Below, piece after piece: positions 21,686 through 32,350 of a stretch of DNA of 64,000 nucleotides (positions are counted from its first letter, which is position 1; each line of letters starts with the position of its first letter). The notes below the pieces were generated by a model. That model saw only the letters and a program-made list of their open reading frames with translations. It was not told where the DNA came from and did not search any database. The translations under genes were made by a program, and so were the position numbers. Origin of the DNA: Porphyra umbilicalis (Eukaryota > Rhodophyta > Bangiophyceae > Bangiales > Bangiaceae); the NCBI GenBank assembly GCA_002049455.2, contig KV918818.1, positions 1 to 64,000 on the forward strand, in the 5' to 3' direction.

Positions 21686-23223
21686 ATGGACGGCGAGGAG
21701 GAGGAGTTTTCGGCCACTGCGACCTTGCTGGCTGAGGACGACGGCGCGGATGTAGCTGCCGTTGTCCAAGCTCATGTCAACGTGCTGATGGCTGTTCGCC
21801 GACGCGCGCGCGCCCAACGCATTGCCCGACAATGGAGGTATCGCGGCTCTACTACCGGGCGCCGCGGCAACAAGCGCCGTGACTTTGCGGCTGGTTTGCA
21901 AGGCATTCTACGTGACTACTTTGGTGTCGGTGGTCTTCCGCCCATCTACGACGAGCGGGACTTCGAGACGCGGTTCCGTGTCCCTCGCGCTGTGTTCCGG
22001 CGTGTCTACATGGCGGTCAAGGACGAGCCATTTTTTCAACAGCGGATCAATGCCACCGGCAAGTTGCAAGCGCACCCACTACAGAAGGTGGTGGCTGCTT
22101 TTCGTGTTATCGCTTACGGCGAGGCGGCCGACCGAGCCGACGAGTACGTGCGGCTGTCCCGGACGACGATTGCGACGTCGAACAAGTTGCTGATGGACTT
22201 CATTGTGAAGCGGTGGGGACCGACCTACTTGCGCCGACCCAACCAGGACGAGCTGAACCAGATCATGGAGCGGAACAAGGAGCGGGGGATGCCCGGGTGT
22301 ATCGGCTCCCTCGACTGTTGTCACTGGGAGTGGCACCAATGTCCGACGGGGATGGCGGGGGCCTATCAGAGTCGTAAGGGCAAGCGTGGGATCGTTGTGG
22401 AAGCTGTTTGTGACGAGGACCTGTGGGTGTGGCACCTATTTGTAGGGGCCCCTGGCAGTCTGAACGACATCAACGTCATGCACCAGTCGCCGCTGTACCT
22501 GGACGTTACTGGCGGTCGGTGGCCGCCGCGCAACAAGCCCTACACGATAAATGGCCACACGCGCACGCTGCCCTACTACCTCGTCGACGGGATTTACCCG
22601 CGGTTTGCTTTCCTGATCTCGCCTCACCCTAAGCCGTCCACCGAGGAGCAGACGACGTTCAACCGCCTTCAAGAGGCCATCCGCAAGGACGTGGAGCGCC
22701 TGTTTGGCGTCCTGATGAAGCGCTTTCATGTTGCGCTCCACCCTGGGCGCTACCGCTCTGTGTCGCAGCTGGTGACGACGTACAAGGCCATCTGTATTTT
22801 GCACAACATGTGTGTCGAGAGCCGTCGTAGCACCTTTTTGAGCCGCCGTCGACGTGAGGCGGGGGGTGATGGTGGAACTAACTGTGGCGTAGGCGGCGAC
22901 GCCGGTGGCGAGTCGGATGGCGGGGATGGACAGAGTGGGGGGCGCATGCTGTCGGTGGTGCTGCCGCCGGGGGACCTGCACCTGGCGGCGCTGCTGCCGA
23001 CGGCTCCGGCGGCGTCGCGGCCGCAATGGGCAATATCGACGCCGCCGGCGACGCACCTCCTGCCCTGCATCCGGCCCCTCACCCGCCCGCCGCCGGCATG
23101 GCTGCCAACTTTGACGCGTGGGCTGAGACACAGAATCCGGCGGAGTGCGAGAGCCTGCGCGACGACCTGACTGCGGACATCTTCCGGGACCGAGGCGATC
23201 TGCTTGCCCCTTACATTGGGTAA
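21686..23223 (+). CDS. PIF/Harbinger-type DDE transposase
   Basis: Plant-type Harbinger (DDE_Tnp_4) transposases cut and paste elements with TWA targets and usually need a Myb-like partner. The catalytic triad is visible: D210 in CIGSLDCCHWEW, D261 in GAPGSLNDINVMH, and E337 in RKDVERLFGVLMKRFH, the family's ErxFGvLK motif. An N-terminal helical region of about 200 residues is typical, and YKAICILHNMCVE follows the last motif as usual. I chose the ATG at 21686 because sequence before it is leader-like. The frame stops at 23170, but a better C-terminus (ECESLRDDLTADIFRDRGDL, family-like) lies in the next frame to 23223. The switch fits the G-run at 22937-22942, so a one-base count difference is likely. 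All catalytic residues are present, so it may be recent. Confidence 0.88.
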
Positions 23224-25379
23224 CACGTAGTACATGATAGAGGAGGCATACAACGGTTTTTTTTTCCCCGCTGGGCAGGGGTTTTTTTTTTTTCCAACAC
23301 ACTCTTGCGTCGACCGTGTTTACGGGAGCGGCGGGAGACTCCGGCTCCGGCCTCAGTGGCGTCGCAGTAGGTGGTGCGTGGGTCCTTGACAAGGGTAAGG
23401 TGGGGGATAGTGGGCGGGTGTCGGCGGGTGCGCCTGTGGGCGTTGCGGGGCGTGGGGGTGCCCGACGGGTGCTGGGGTGAGTCGCGGCGTTCGGCGGGCC
23501 AGCCGAAACGGCCATTGCAACAGGGCCGGCCCGCTGGCGGACGCCGTAGGCTCGGTGGCGGCGGGCGGCCGCCACGGACAGCCCGCCGTGAGCAGCCCGT
23601 GCCGGCTGGCACCGTGTCGGCGGCGGCGGGCAGAGAGGGGCTGTCAGAGGTGGCGGGTAGCTGGGTGTGGCGCGGCGCGCGTGCGGAGTGCGCGGTGTCC
23701 GGCGTGCCGTCTGTGCGGCGGCTGTCGTGGTGGGGTGCGGTGGATAGTCGGGCGCGGTGGTGGGGTGGGGGGGGCCGGGGGATTGTCGGGTGCGGGGCGT
23801 GGTGCGGTGGGTTGCGGGCGAGTGTCGGGTGCAGTGGCGGGCAAGCGGTCGGTTCGGCGGCGGGCGTGGCGTGGGGGGGGCGCGTTCTCCACGGGCGGTG
23901 GGGCGGTTCGGCGAGCGGCAGGCAGCCGCAACGGCCAGCCCGCCGCTCCCAGGCCGCTGACGGCCAGCACATCTTTGGCGGCGGTGGCGTTGTGCGGCGG
24001 GGTCGTGGGTGCCGGCCGGTGCGGGGGATGGCGTCGTGGGGGCGGTGGGCCGCGTGCCGGGTGGGGGGGGGCAGTGCGGTTCGCGGTTCGCGGCGCCAAC
24101 GGCGCGCCCGCCGTGCCCAGCCAGCTCTGGGCCGCCGCCGCGCCGCGTTGGCGGCGGCGGGCGGTCAGCGGCGGCGGTTGTTGTAGACGCAGGTGGCGGC
24201 GGCTCCGAGCGGTCGCTCCGCGGCGGCGGCGGCGGCAGCGGCTCGTTGGGGCGGCAGCCGCGGCCGCCGTGACGGACGCCGTCACGGACGCCGTCGCCGG
24301 GAGCAGTACCACAGCGGTAGACGCCCGCCACAGGGGCCGCTGTCCGCCGCAGCCGCCGTCCATCGCCATCAGCTGGGACGCGCCGCGGAGGCGGCCGCGT
24401 CGCAGGCGGCCGCACCTGCGACCTTCTGCTAAGTCGGGCGGGCGGCAGCGCGTCAGGCTCGTGCGCCACAGCTCTTTGGCCGCAGGGAACGCCTTCCGCC
24501 CGAAATTGCGGTAATAAATGAACATTTCTGCCTCCACGTAATATCAAAAAACGTTTTGTCTTTACGAAAAGCAGGTCTCGGGACGAATCCAAATGATCGT
24601 TCTCCAATGTGTCCCGAGACGGACCCGGTCCAATCAAAAGCGTCCATGTCTGAACAGAGCCAAAAATCACGAGTGTAGATCCCCTTCCGTGATCGCTTCA
24701 ATAACGTAAAGAACCAATCAGCACACTTGGTTTGGTAAATCAGTGCAAGGTTTTCTTTAGCGTAGTCCCTTAATAACGATTCTAAGTCACATCATTGGTC
24801 CTGGTGATGCTGTTCAAGTGGTCAGCATCCAATGGATGGTCGTGGGCAGGAGCCCCTGCGCAAACGAAGCGGGACGGGACCTGCAGACATTTGGTCACTA
24901 GAAATTCGCTGCTTGCTCTGAGGCCAGGAGGTGGGGATCTGCACGCCTTGTCGTGAGGCCGTGAGCCGGAGATCTGGGGGCGTGGACGGTGGTGCGCAGG
25001 ACCAGGCAAGGCCATTGGAGCCGCACAGAGGGGGGCGTCATTGTCAACAGGAGGTGACTGGCGCGGCCCGTCGGATCAGCAGCCCTTTGTCTGCCGATGC
25101 AATGCGCACTTCGGCATGAAAACAGTCCGGCTGAGGGTGCCAACCAAGCATTTCCACACAGTTACGGGGAGCCCAAGACGCTGGGATTGCATGACTGTGC
25201 GAGCTCAGTACCCCGCTGAAAAGTGTTCCCTCGATGCATCCAGCTCGCGGAGCGATAGACTTTGGGACCTGCCCCGGGGGACTGTGGGAGGCGCTGGGCG
25301 TGCAAGCGATCTACGGCGTAAACCGCAGGCCTATGGCTGCTACAAGAAGGAGGCCATCCTAGTCTTGTCTGCGTCACCC
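23224..25379. other. GC block then island, no supportable gene
   Basis: 23340-24480 is GC-rich and shows loosely repeated modules (AACGGCCAGCCCGCCG-like at about 23505, 23920 and 24095). A very long antisense frame runs through it and through the transposase, but only as composition. 24480-25380 has ordinary composition with a hairpin at 24575-24620. Confidence 0.45.
24575..24620. repeat. hairpin GTCTCGGGAC / GTCCCGAGAC
   Basis: Ten perfectly paired bases on each side of a 26-base loop, in an island between GC blocks. No neighbour within reach suggests a function. Confidence 0.7.
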
Positions 25380-25613
25380 CGTCGCACAGCTTCTCCCGTC
25401 AGCCTACCCCCCCCCCCCCCCCGCCCCGTTCCCCCGCCAGCCTTGGTCCGTGTCACGGCCTGCCCCTGCCGCGCCCACGGTGACTAGGCTTGCACCAACG
25501 CTCTCGCCTCCGCGCACTGCTCTGCCCACCGCACCTCACTCCCCACTCACCTCGTCGTGTGCCCCCAACTCCGCTCCCATCTGCTCCTGCCACTGCCCCT
25601 CTCTCCCGCCACA
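25380..25613 (+). promoter_or_regulatory. C/T-rich leader of the histone H3 variant gene
   Basis: A pyrimidine-rich stretch, including a C-run at 25405-25421, runs down to CCGCCACA-ATGG at the H3 start. The same pattern precedes the transposase and the candidate starts at 11878 and 51387. I see no TATA box. Confidence 0.4.
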
Positions 25614-26021
25614 ATGGCGCGGACGAAGCAGACGGCAAGGCGGTCTACTGGCGGCAAGGCGCCGGCTGGTCTGGCGCGGGCTGCCGCGCGGCGGGCGGCC
25701 AAGGCCGGTAGCAAGCCCGCGGTCAAGCGCCGCTACCGGCCTGGCACGGTCGCCCTGCGCGACATTCGCAAGTTTCAGCGCTCGGGGGAGCTGCTGCTCA
25801 GCAAGCTCCCCTTTCAGCGACTTGTGCGCGAAGTCGCGCAAGAGTACACGAACGCACCGCGCTTCCAGGCGTCCGCCGTCCTCGCGCTGCAGGAGGCGGC
25901 CGAGGCGTACCTCGTCGGGCTTTTTCAAGACGCGCAACTGTGCGCTGTCCACGCGAAGCGCGTCACTGTCATGTCGAAGGACATCCAGCTTGCTCGCCGC
26001 ATCCGCGGTGAGCGGGCGTAG
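25614..26021 (+). CDS. histone H3 variant, 135 aa
   Basis: Nucleosome core protein. The histone fold is complete: [73 protein letters not shown] and the usual end RRIRGERA. The N-terminus starts ARTKQTAR, then differs from canonical H3: position 9 is Arg, not Lys; the K18, K23 and K27 positions are Gly, Ala and Arg; S28 is Ala; K4, S10 and K14 remain. One residue is deleted in the tail. Loop 1 is not lengthened, and the C-terminus is that of ordinary H3, which argues against a CENP-A-type centromeric protein. I chose the ATG at 25614 because the tail matches H3 from there; an earlier start would add an unrelated 19-residue leader. Single exon. A replication-independent or lineage-specific variant is the likeliest reading. 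Confidence 0.95.
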   Translation: MARTKQTARRSTGGKAPAGLARAAARRAAKAGSKPAVKRRYRPGTVALRDIRKFQRSGELLLSKLPFQRLVREVAQEYTNAPRFQASAVLALQEAAEAYLVGLFQDAQLCAVHAKRVTVMSKDIQLARRIRGERA

Positions 26022-26047
26022 ATTTATCTGTTTTATGAGGGGCCTGC

Positions 26048-27519
26048 CTATAGTTTATTACCGTCATTCACTGCTGCGAGTGGCCTTGCTTGTGTGCTGG
26101 ATGGAGACGGGAAAGAAAGTGGGAAAAGTTTCGCAAGAGAAAAAAAAAGAACAAACAGGTCGACTCCTCCATCCACCCTTGTCACCGCCCCCGTACGGGG
26201 GCAACAAGTCAAAGCGGGCCAGCGTCGAGTGAGCCGGGCGGCCGGCGGCGACGGCGCGACGGGCGGTGGGGGCGGTGGCTGCCGTGCTGGGGGTGGCGGC
26301 TCCGCCGGCGGGCCTGCCATCTGCCTCTTCCCCCGCGACGTGGTCGGCGGCACGGCGCTCGCGGCGGCCGCCTTCCGCACCGCCGTCCAAGCGGCGCCGG
26401 TCGGCGGGCCGGTGCGGCGGCGGGCGGCCGCCGTCTTGCGCGCATCCGTCGTGCTGCTGCCGGCGCCGGGGGGGGTCGCCGCCGCCATCGCCGCCGAGGC
26501 GGCCACCCAAGTCGTGCCGTTCGTGGGCGGCGGGGGGGGGGGCGGGGTCCACCCCCCCCCGCAACCCACGAGCGGCACGAGAACCATCGCCGCTGCGGAA
26601 GACACCCCCTCCCCCGCCCCCCCCGCTGCCGGGTCGGCAGGGCCTCGGAAGCGGCGGCGCCCGGCGGGGCGGCCCCTCGCACCCCTTGCGCCGCGCCACC
26701 GTCGCGAGCGCCGACGCGTGCACCCCGTCGACGGCGGCGCGGTGGGCGGCGGGTCCGCCGGCGCCTGCCCACGCGAGACCGTGGAGGAGGCCGGGGATGG
26801 CCGCATCGTTGTCGTGCGCGGCGGCCACCACCGCCGCGCTTGCGGTGGCCACGCGCCACCCCTCCCCTGCCCCCGCCGCGGCGCGCACAAACGCGCCCAC
26901 GTGGGCCGGCAGCCGCCCCGCGAGGCGCGACGCGATGGCGGCGGCGAGCGGCGGGGGAGGTGGGGGGGGGGAGGGTACTCGACAATGCCCCCCGCGCGAT
27001 GGGGGGTGCGGCCGGGGGGGGTGGGGGGGGGGCCCGCCCCAACCGACAAGGTACCGCCGCCGCCGCTGCCGCCACCGCCACCGACGATGCGGGGTCGGCG
27101 GTTGAGATGCCGGCAGCAGCGTCCGACGGCAGCGGCACCCCCGGCAACGGCATCGCCTGGGGCGGCGCTTGCGGCGCCGCGACCGCCACAACCACCGCCA
27201 CCGCCGCCGCCGCCGAGCCGCTCGTCGCCGGTGCCCTCAACACCGGCGCCATGGTCGGGAGGAGGGCGGCGCGCGCCGCCGCCGCCGCCGAATGTGCGGC
27301 GGCAAAAGGCACCGCGGACGCAGAGGGTACCGCCGTCGGGGGCGGGGTAGCAGCAGAGAACTTGCCGGCAAGGCGGTGGCCACGACGGAGAGGTTCGTGC
27401 GGGTGCGGGGCGTGGCGGTGGGGAGGGGAATGGCGTCGGTGGGAGGCCACCGGTGGGGTCGGGACCGCCAGCGAGAGGCGATGGCGCCACCCGACACAGG
27501 GTGGCGGTGGTGGCCGCAC
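26048..27519 (-). CDS. possible hypothetical protein split between frames (weak)
   Basis: Two minus frames look protein-like in different parts of this GC block. One at about 27050-27340 is Ala/Val/Pro-rich (MAPVLRAPATSGSAAAAVAV). The other at about 26620-26960 has helical, mixed-charge sequence (AGRLPAHVGAFVRAAAGAGE, HDNDAAIPGLLHGLAWAG) and runs on to 26064. Long G-runs at 26955-27040 separate them, where base counts are unsafe. Plus-strand frames are also open and partly plausible. No domain recognised. Confidence 0.3.
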
Positions 27520-27659
27520 CGAGGACAGACGGCGTACAGGGGATCAAATCTCCCCCGCGCCGCCGCCCTAGTTGGCCCGTGGCGCAGCGGGGACGGGCGG
27601 CGGAGCCTGCCTGTTTGGCCTGCCCTGGAACTGTATGCTTTGGATTTCCGCACTCCATT

Positions 27660-28324
27660 GGCTACAGCGTACGATTCTCGCATGCGATTGGACAGTGAGT
27701 AATGCCAGCATCAGCCTATTTTCTTGCGTCCCTTTCTGTTAGGCTTAACAGATATGCAAGTTCGGTGTCAAATAACGGATCTCTTGCCATGCCAGGATGC
27801 ACACGAGACTCCGGAAATGAGCATGCGACAGGCACAGAACATGATCACAAGACACGCAATAGCAAACTCACAAAATTTGGAAATGAATCTAGTTGGGTGG
27901 TACTTTATTTCGATAAGTGATGCATGAACGTTGCCATTCTGGGCACCATCGACATGCTTGCTTGGTGCCCCCCGCTCGAAAAGTAGGATATGAAATGTGT
28001 AGGGATATGTACGTATTCTGGCACATTGAACTCTGTGCACACGACACAGGCCTGGCATGGGTCATGCGGGGCCATTCATTTACCGCATCGTTCGACTGAT
28101 CCCAACACTCCCGAGATAAGAAGCGTTGCGCTCGAGGAATGCGGATTCAGTTTGGTTCAAAGTTGAAAGCCCACGCTGATAAATGATGTGCGATCTTTGG
28201 GATTCTAGGCTGGCCGATCAAAACGCGTTCCGATGCGGCACAAACGCGTTCCGATGCGGCACGCGTGCTGTTGGCGGCGCACGGCCGCGCCCGCGGCGAC
28301 AGCCTCAGTAACCGTCGGCGACGG
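27660..28324. other. island without a supportable gene
   Basis: Ordinary composition, short frames only. Contains an ATTGG box near 27657 and a direct duplication of a 20-base GCACAAACGCGTTCCGATGCG-like phrase at 28217-28260. Confidence 0.4.
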
Positions 28325-28780
28325 TGGCGACCGCACGGCGGGCGCCCTGGGTGGGTGGCGCGCCCCCGGAACGGCGGCCAGCCTGGCTAGGCGGCACGCT
28401 CTCGCGGCGGGCGCCCTGGCTGGGTGGCGCGCTCGCGCACGGCGGGCAGTCTGGCGGGGCGCCGCGCCCCCGCGCGGCGGGCAGCCTCGGCAGGCGGCGC
28501 GCCCCCGCACGGCGGGCAGCCTCGGTGGGTGGCGCGCCCGGGCACGACGGGCAGCCAGGATGGCTGGTGCTCTCCCGCGGCAGGCGCCCTGCCTGGGCGG
28601 CGCCCCCTCGGCACGGCGGGCAGCCTCGCTAGGTGGCGCGCTCCCGTGGCGGCCGCACTGGCTGGGCGGCGCCCTCCCGCGGCGGCCGCCCTGGCTGGGC
28701 GGCACACTCTCGCGGCGGGCAGCCTGCCTGGGCGGCGTGCCCTCAGCACGGCGGGCAGCCTGGCTGGTGCCGCCGGGCGG
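28325..28780. repeat. GC-rich minisatellite, about 36-bp unit
   Basis: About twelve degenerate units of some 36 bases, each with GGCGGGCAGCCT and GGTGGCGCGC parts. Both strands are open throughout and give 12-residue repeats (for example WLGGTLSRRAAC on the plus strand), so reading-frame length is not evidence of a gene. Confidence 0.75.
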
Positions 28781-28789
28781 AGCGGCCGT

Positions 28790-29280
28790 GGCGGCCCGCA
28801 GCCGCTCGGTGGGCGGACAGGCGGGGGGGGGGATGGTCCTTAGACAACTGTTCTGCGGAACAGCTTTTTTTACCGCCCTGTCGGGCCCTCTTGTAGTACT
28901 GGTGGCGAGGACCGCGTGGGCTGCCGCCGCTGCAGCAACAGCCGTTGTTGGCGCCACCGTTGTGTGGTGACGCTGTCGGAGGCAAGGCGGACGGGGTGCG
29001 ACGTGCGGAGGGGAGAGAGGAGGGCAATGGTAGGTCAGGGGGGACCAACTCTGTGACGCACCCGGCGTGAAGCTAGTGGGGGACGCGGCTGCGGATGGCT
29101 CTGACGCCGCCGCCCCGATGCGTGCGCTGCGTCACTGGCAACAGTGTGAACCGAGATGGGCGTGGACACAAGTGTAGGAAAAAAAAAACCCCAAGAGGGA
29201 TGAAAAAAAAACCTTTCGTGGTATCGGACTGCTGTCACATGGAGCTACGGCACAAAGAACAAAGCAACACACTCGATACA
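28790..29280. other. downstream region of the trihelix-like gene
   Basis: GC-rich then ordinary DNA. Poly-A stretches at about 29180 and 29203 lie on the plus strand. No gene seen. Confidence 0.35.
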
Positions 29281-31670
29281 CTACTCAGACTCCGTGGTGG
29301 TCGTCGTCGTCGTTTCAGACTCGCTGCTGTGCTCGAGACCGCGGGTGGTCTCGAGCGATTTGTTGAGGGACGCAGAGGCGGCCAGCTGCTTTGCGGCTTG
29401 CGCCTTGCGGCCGCGCTGGTTGTCGCCCCCCCCGCTGCGCTGCTTCGCTGGTGCCGCCGGCGTCGCCGCCTTGTCCGCCGGAGCCGTGGCAGCTGCAGTG
29501 GTATCTGCTGCCACGGACGCCGCCGGTGGGTCCTCCCCCGGCGGCGAGTTGGCTCCGGCGGTTGAGGCGGGCGCCGGCGGCGCCGACGAAGTCGCGTCAG
29601 CAGGGATGGAGGAGACGTCCAGGGCGGCCACGCCGTCGTCGACCTCGACAACGAGGATATCCGTCGCAGGTTTGGTCTTGGCCGGCTTAGGTGGCGTAGG
29701 CTTTGGTGGGGCAGGCGGCGCAGGTTTCTCCGCCAGGCCGGCACTTGCCATCATCTTCTGCATCACAGCTCGGCGATACTTGGCCGCCTCCGGGGTGTTG
29801 CGCATTGCGGGGGAGTCGAAAAAGCACAGCGCGGTGCGCTCTTGCTGCGCCGCCGTCAGCTTGTCCACAGCCGCCGTGCTCGCCTTGACCTCCCTCTCCA
29901 TACCCGCGTCCTCGGACCTCATCAGCTTGGCGGCCTTAATGCCACACGGTCGGCGCTGGTAGCCCTTGTTGCGCGCACTGGGGCTGCTCGTGCTGCCGCT
30001 GTCTGCGTCCTCGTCCGACGAGTCATCAGGGTCCACGCTCTGGTCGTCCGTTGTGTTGGCAGCGCCGCTGAACTTGTCCGACGTGCGCAGCACGCGCCAG
30101 CATGCCACCCACTTGCAATGCGCGAGCTTTGCCTTCCGCTTTGCCGCCTTGCCCTTGCGCTTGTCCTGCTCCCGGTCTTTGCGGATGGCCTCGTAGATGT
30201 CCAGCGAGCAGTACCGTGCGATGGCCCCACTGATAATGTCCTCCTCCGACAAGTTGCCAGTAGTTTGCATGTTCTTGACCGCCAGGTAGTGAGAGGTAAA
30301 GGTGCTCACCCCCTTTCGAATCTTCTTGAACTGCTTCTCGAGCGCGCTCACGTTGCGCTTGACGCGCAGAGGACCCTTCTCGGCCATCAGGTCCGTCCAC
30401 TTCTTGTGCACAGCCGCCCACAGCTCGTCCTTTGACCGCCCGGTAGCCATAACAGGATCACCGCTCACCTCGAGAAACGCGCGGCACAGCGGCACGCGGT
30501 CCTCATCAGTCCAGCCTAGGCTAGACCCCATCGACTTCGGCACGTTGTAGTTTACTGCCGGTACGGCGGGGGGGGGTGAAGGAGACCTTGGTGGGGAGGC
30601 TGGGCGCGAGCAGGCACCAGCATATACGACGACGGGGGCGGGGCTTGGCTCCCGCCGATGACGTACAGTTGTTGGGGCGCCGCCTCCGGCGGCGTCTGCT
30701 GCTGGGGCAGGGCTTGGCTCCCGACGAGAACGTACAGTGGTTGGGGCGCCGCCGTCTGCGTCGTTTGCTGCGGGGGCGGGGCTTGGCCCCCGCCGAGTGC
30801 GTAAAGTGGTTGGGGCGCCGCCGCCTGCGTCGTCTGCTGCTGGGGCGGGACTTGGTTGCCGCCGATGACGAACAGCGGTTGCCGCGCCGCCTCCGCCGGC
30901 GTTAGCTGCGGCAACGGCGGCGGCGGCGCGGGCAACAAGATCAACGGCGAGGATGTGCTCGGCTGTTGGGCGGGCGTCAGCGCCCACTCGTAGGCGTGCC
31001 CGCCGTGCGGATTGGCGGGTGACGCGCCGCTCCAGAGCGTCGGAGGGATGGACGGCGGCCGCCAGGCGGAAGCCCACGTGCTTGGTGGGGGGTGCCCAGA
31101 GGTGGGACCGTCACAGGGGGGGGGGCCGCCGTACGAGCACCGATGGTCGTCCAACGGCCGTCGAGGAGAGCTCCACCGGGGGGGACCTTGTGGGGGACCC
31201 GCCCGCCCGCGAGGGGGGCTCCACCGAGGGGGGCCTTGTGGGGGACCCGCCGGCCCGCGAGGGGGGCTCCACCGAGGGGGGCCTTGTGGGGGACCCGCCG
31301 GCCCGCGAGGGGGGCTCCACCGAGGGGGGCCTTGTCGGGGACCCGTTGGCCCGCGAGGGGGGCCCCACCGAGGGGGGCCTTGTGGGGGACCCGCCGGCCC
31401 GCGAGGGGGGCTCCACCGAGGGGGGCCTTGTGGGGGACCCGCCGGCCCTTGCGGGGGGCTTGGCCAACAGGGGTAGTCACGACCGCCGCGCGGGTGCGCA
31501 AATCGCCGTGCGCCAGGTGAGAGCGGATGGCCGTCGCGCCCGTCGTCTAGCCGTGCACGAACGCGGCGCTCTTGTACGGGAGGCCGGCCGCCGTCCAAAA
31601 GCGGGCGATTGTCCCGCCGCCCCAATGGAGGGGGGCGGGGGTCAGGGCGGGATGGCAGGCGCGCCTGCAT
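29281..31670 (-). CDS. trihelix/Myb-like Harbinger-associated protein with Pro/Gln-rich repeats
   Basis: The part from 30531 down to 29281 encodes 416 residues starting MGSSLGWTDEDRVPLCRAFL. It matches the plant Myb/SANT-like proteins often paired with PIF/Harbinger transposases: WTDEDRVPL..A, SGDP, ELWAAVHKKW, then CKWVACWRVLRTSDKF (the family's F..aWr.Lr..K) and RRPCGIKAAKLM (family RPxGrKAAK). A Ser/Thr/Pro/Ala-rich tail follows. Upstream, the frame from 31670 to 30552 is Pro/Gln-rich with six 16-residue and four 23-residue repeats. It reaches the domain only if the C-run near 30570 is one base different, so one gene with a miscounted homopolymer is likely; otherwise the protein starts at 30531. 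Known relatives bind DNA; it may be the partner of a Harbinger transposase or a domesticated gene. Confidence 0.75.
30638..30912 (-). repeat. four 69-bp units coding 23-residue LYV repeats
   Basis: Exact 69-base spacing of the ACGTACAG phrase and its variants at 30661, 30730, 30799 and 30868. On the minus strand each unit reads like AAPQPLYALGGGQAPP plus a Gln/Thr part. The frame is preserved across all four, and third-base differences support true coding use. Confidence 0.85.
31163..31450 (-). repeat. six 48-bp units coding 16-residue PPQGPPRW repeats
   Basis: Units start at 31163, 31211, 31259, 31307, 31355 and 31403 with very little divergence. Minus-strand translation is GPAGPPQGPPRWSPPR per unit. 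They lie in the Pro-rich frame upstream of the trihelix-like domain. Confidence 0.85.
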
Positions 31671-32170
31671 GGCCGGCGGCGGGGGGGGGGGGGAGCGTCC
31701 AATGCGCCGTGGTCACAGGGACCGACACAGCGACAGGACCGGGGGCGGGAGCAGTGGCGGGGTGGTGCGCACCGTTGGGGAGGAGGTGGGGGGGGGGGGG
31801 GGGGGCGCCCGTCGGCGGCCCCGTGGTTGCACGGCCCCGTACAGGTGCAGGGCGGGGAGGGCGGAGAGGGCGGGGCGGCCAGGCGACCGTTGCGGAGCCG
31901 TTGTGCACGGCGCCGTCGCGTGTCCCCGGCGCCCTTAACACGCGTCATGCGAGCGGTTGGGGTGGGCGGGACGGGTGAGTGAGGGCGGGCTCGCACACGG
32001 CGCGCGAGGGTGAAAGAGACGCGGGCGACAGAGCACGTCGGCGTCCGTGCCACAGGAAGGAGGCGCGTCGCCGCGTCACGCCCACTCCCACCTGCCGTCC
32101 GACGGCGTGCGAGCGCCCAGCCCTCAGCCGGGCCCGCTTCGCAGGGGCCCAGGCACACGAAAAAATGACA
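31550..32170 (-). CDS. possible exon with repeated CxGPC motif (weak)
   Basis: One minus frame contains CLGPCEAGPAEG, CTCTGPCNHGAADG and CRCVGPCDHGALDA, spaced by Pro-rich linkers, and ends HPALTPAPLHWGGGTIARFW before a stop at 31547. The last two are also similar in DNA (about 31808-31850 and 31695-31740). This could be an upstream exon of the trihelix-like gene or a separate small gene. No splice sites were proven and the linkers contain long G/C runs. Confidence 0.25.
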
Positions 32171-32350
32171 CCCACGGGGACCGACCAGCGCGCAGGCAGG
32201 CGGTCGACACACGTGGAGCACGTCCACAGCGCCCCACTGTCCGCGCAACACAATCTGGGCCGATCCGGAGGGACGAGCCAGTGGGAACCGCCACCACAGC
32301 CTGTTCACGCCGACCCGTTTGAAGGCGGGAACCGCACGCATGCGCGCCAC

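Noticed and set aside
22436-24670. A minus-strand open frame of more than 700 codons
   Set aside because: It runs antisense through the transposase and a GC block, has Pro/Arg/Thr composition and no domain; stops are rare by composition here.
25614-26021. Centromeric CENP-A
   Set aside because: Loop 1 is not extended and the C-terminus RRIRGERA is that of ordinary H3; the N-terminus begins as canonical H3.
28325-28780. A 250-codon Arg/Ala/Pro-rich gene
   Set aside because: It is a 36-base minisatellite open on both strands.
31163-31450. CRISPR-like regular repeats
   Set aside because: Units are contiguous without unique spacers and encode in-frame protein repeats; the genome is eukaryotic.
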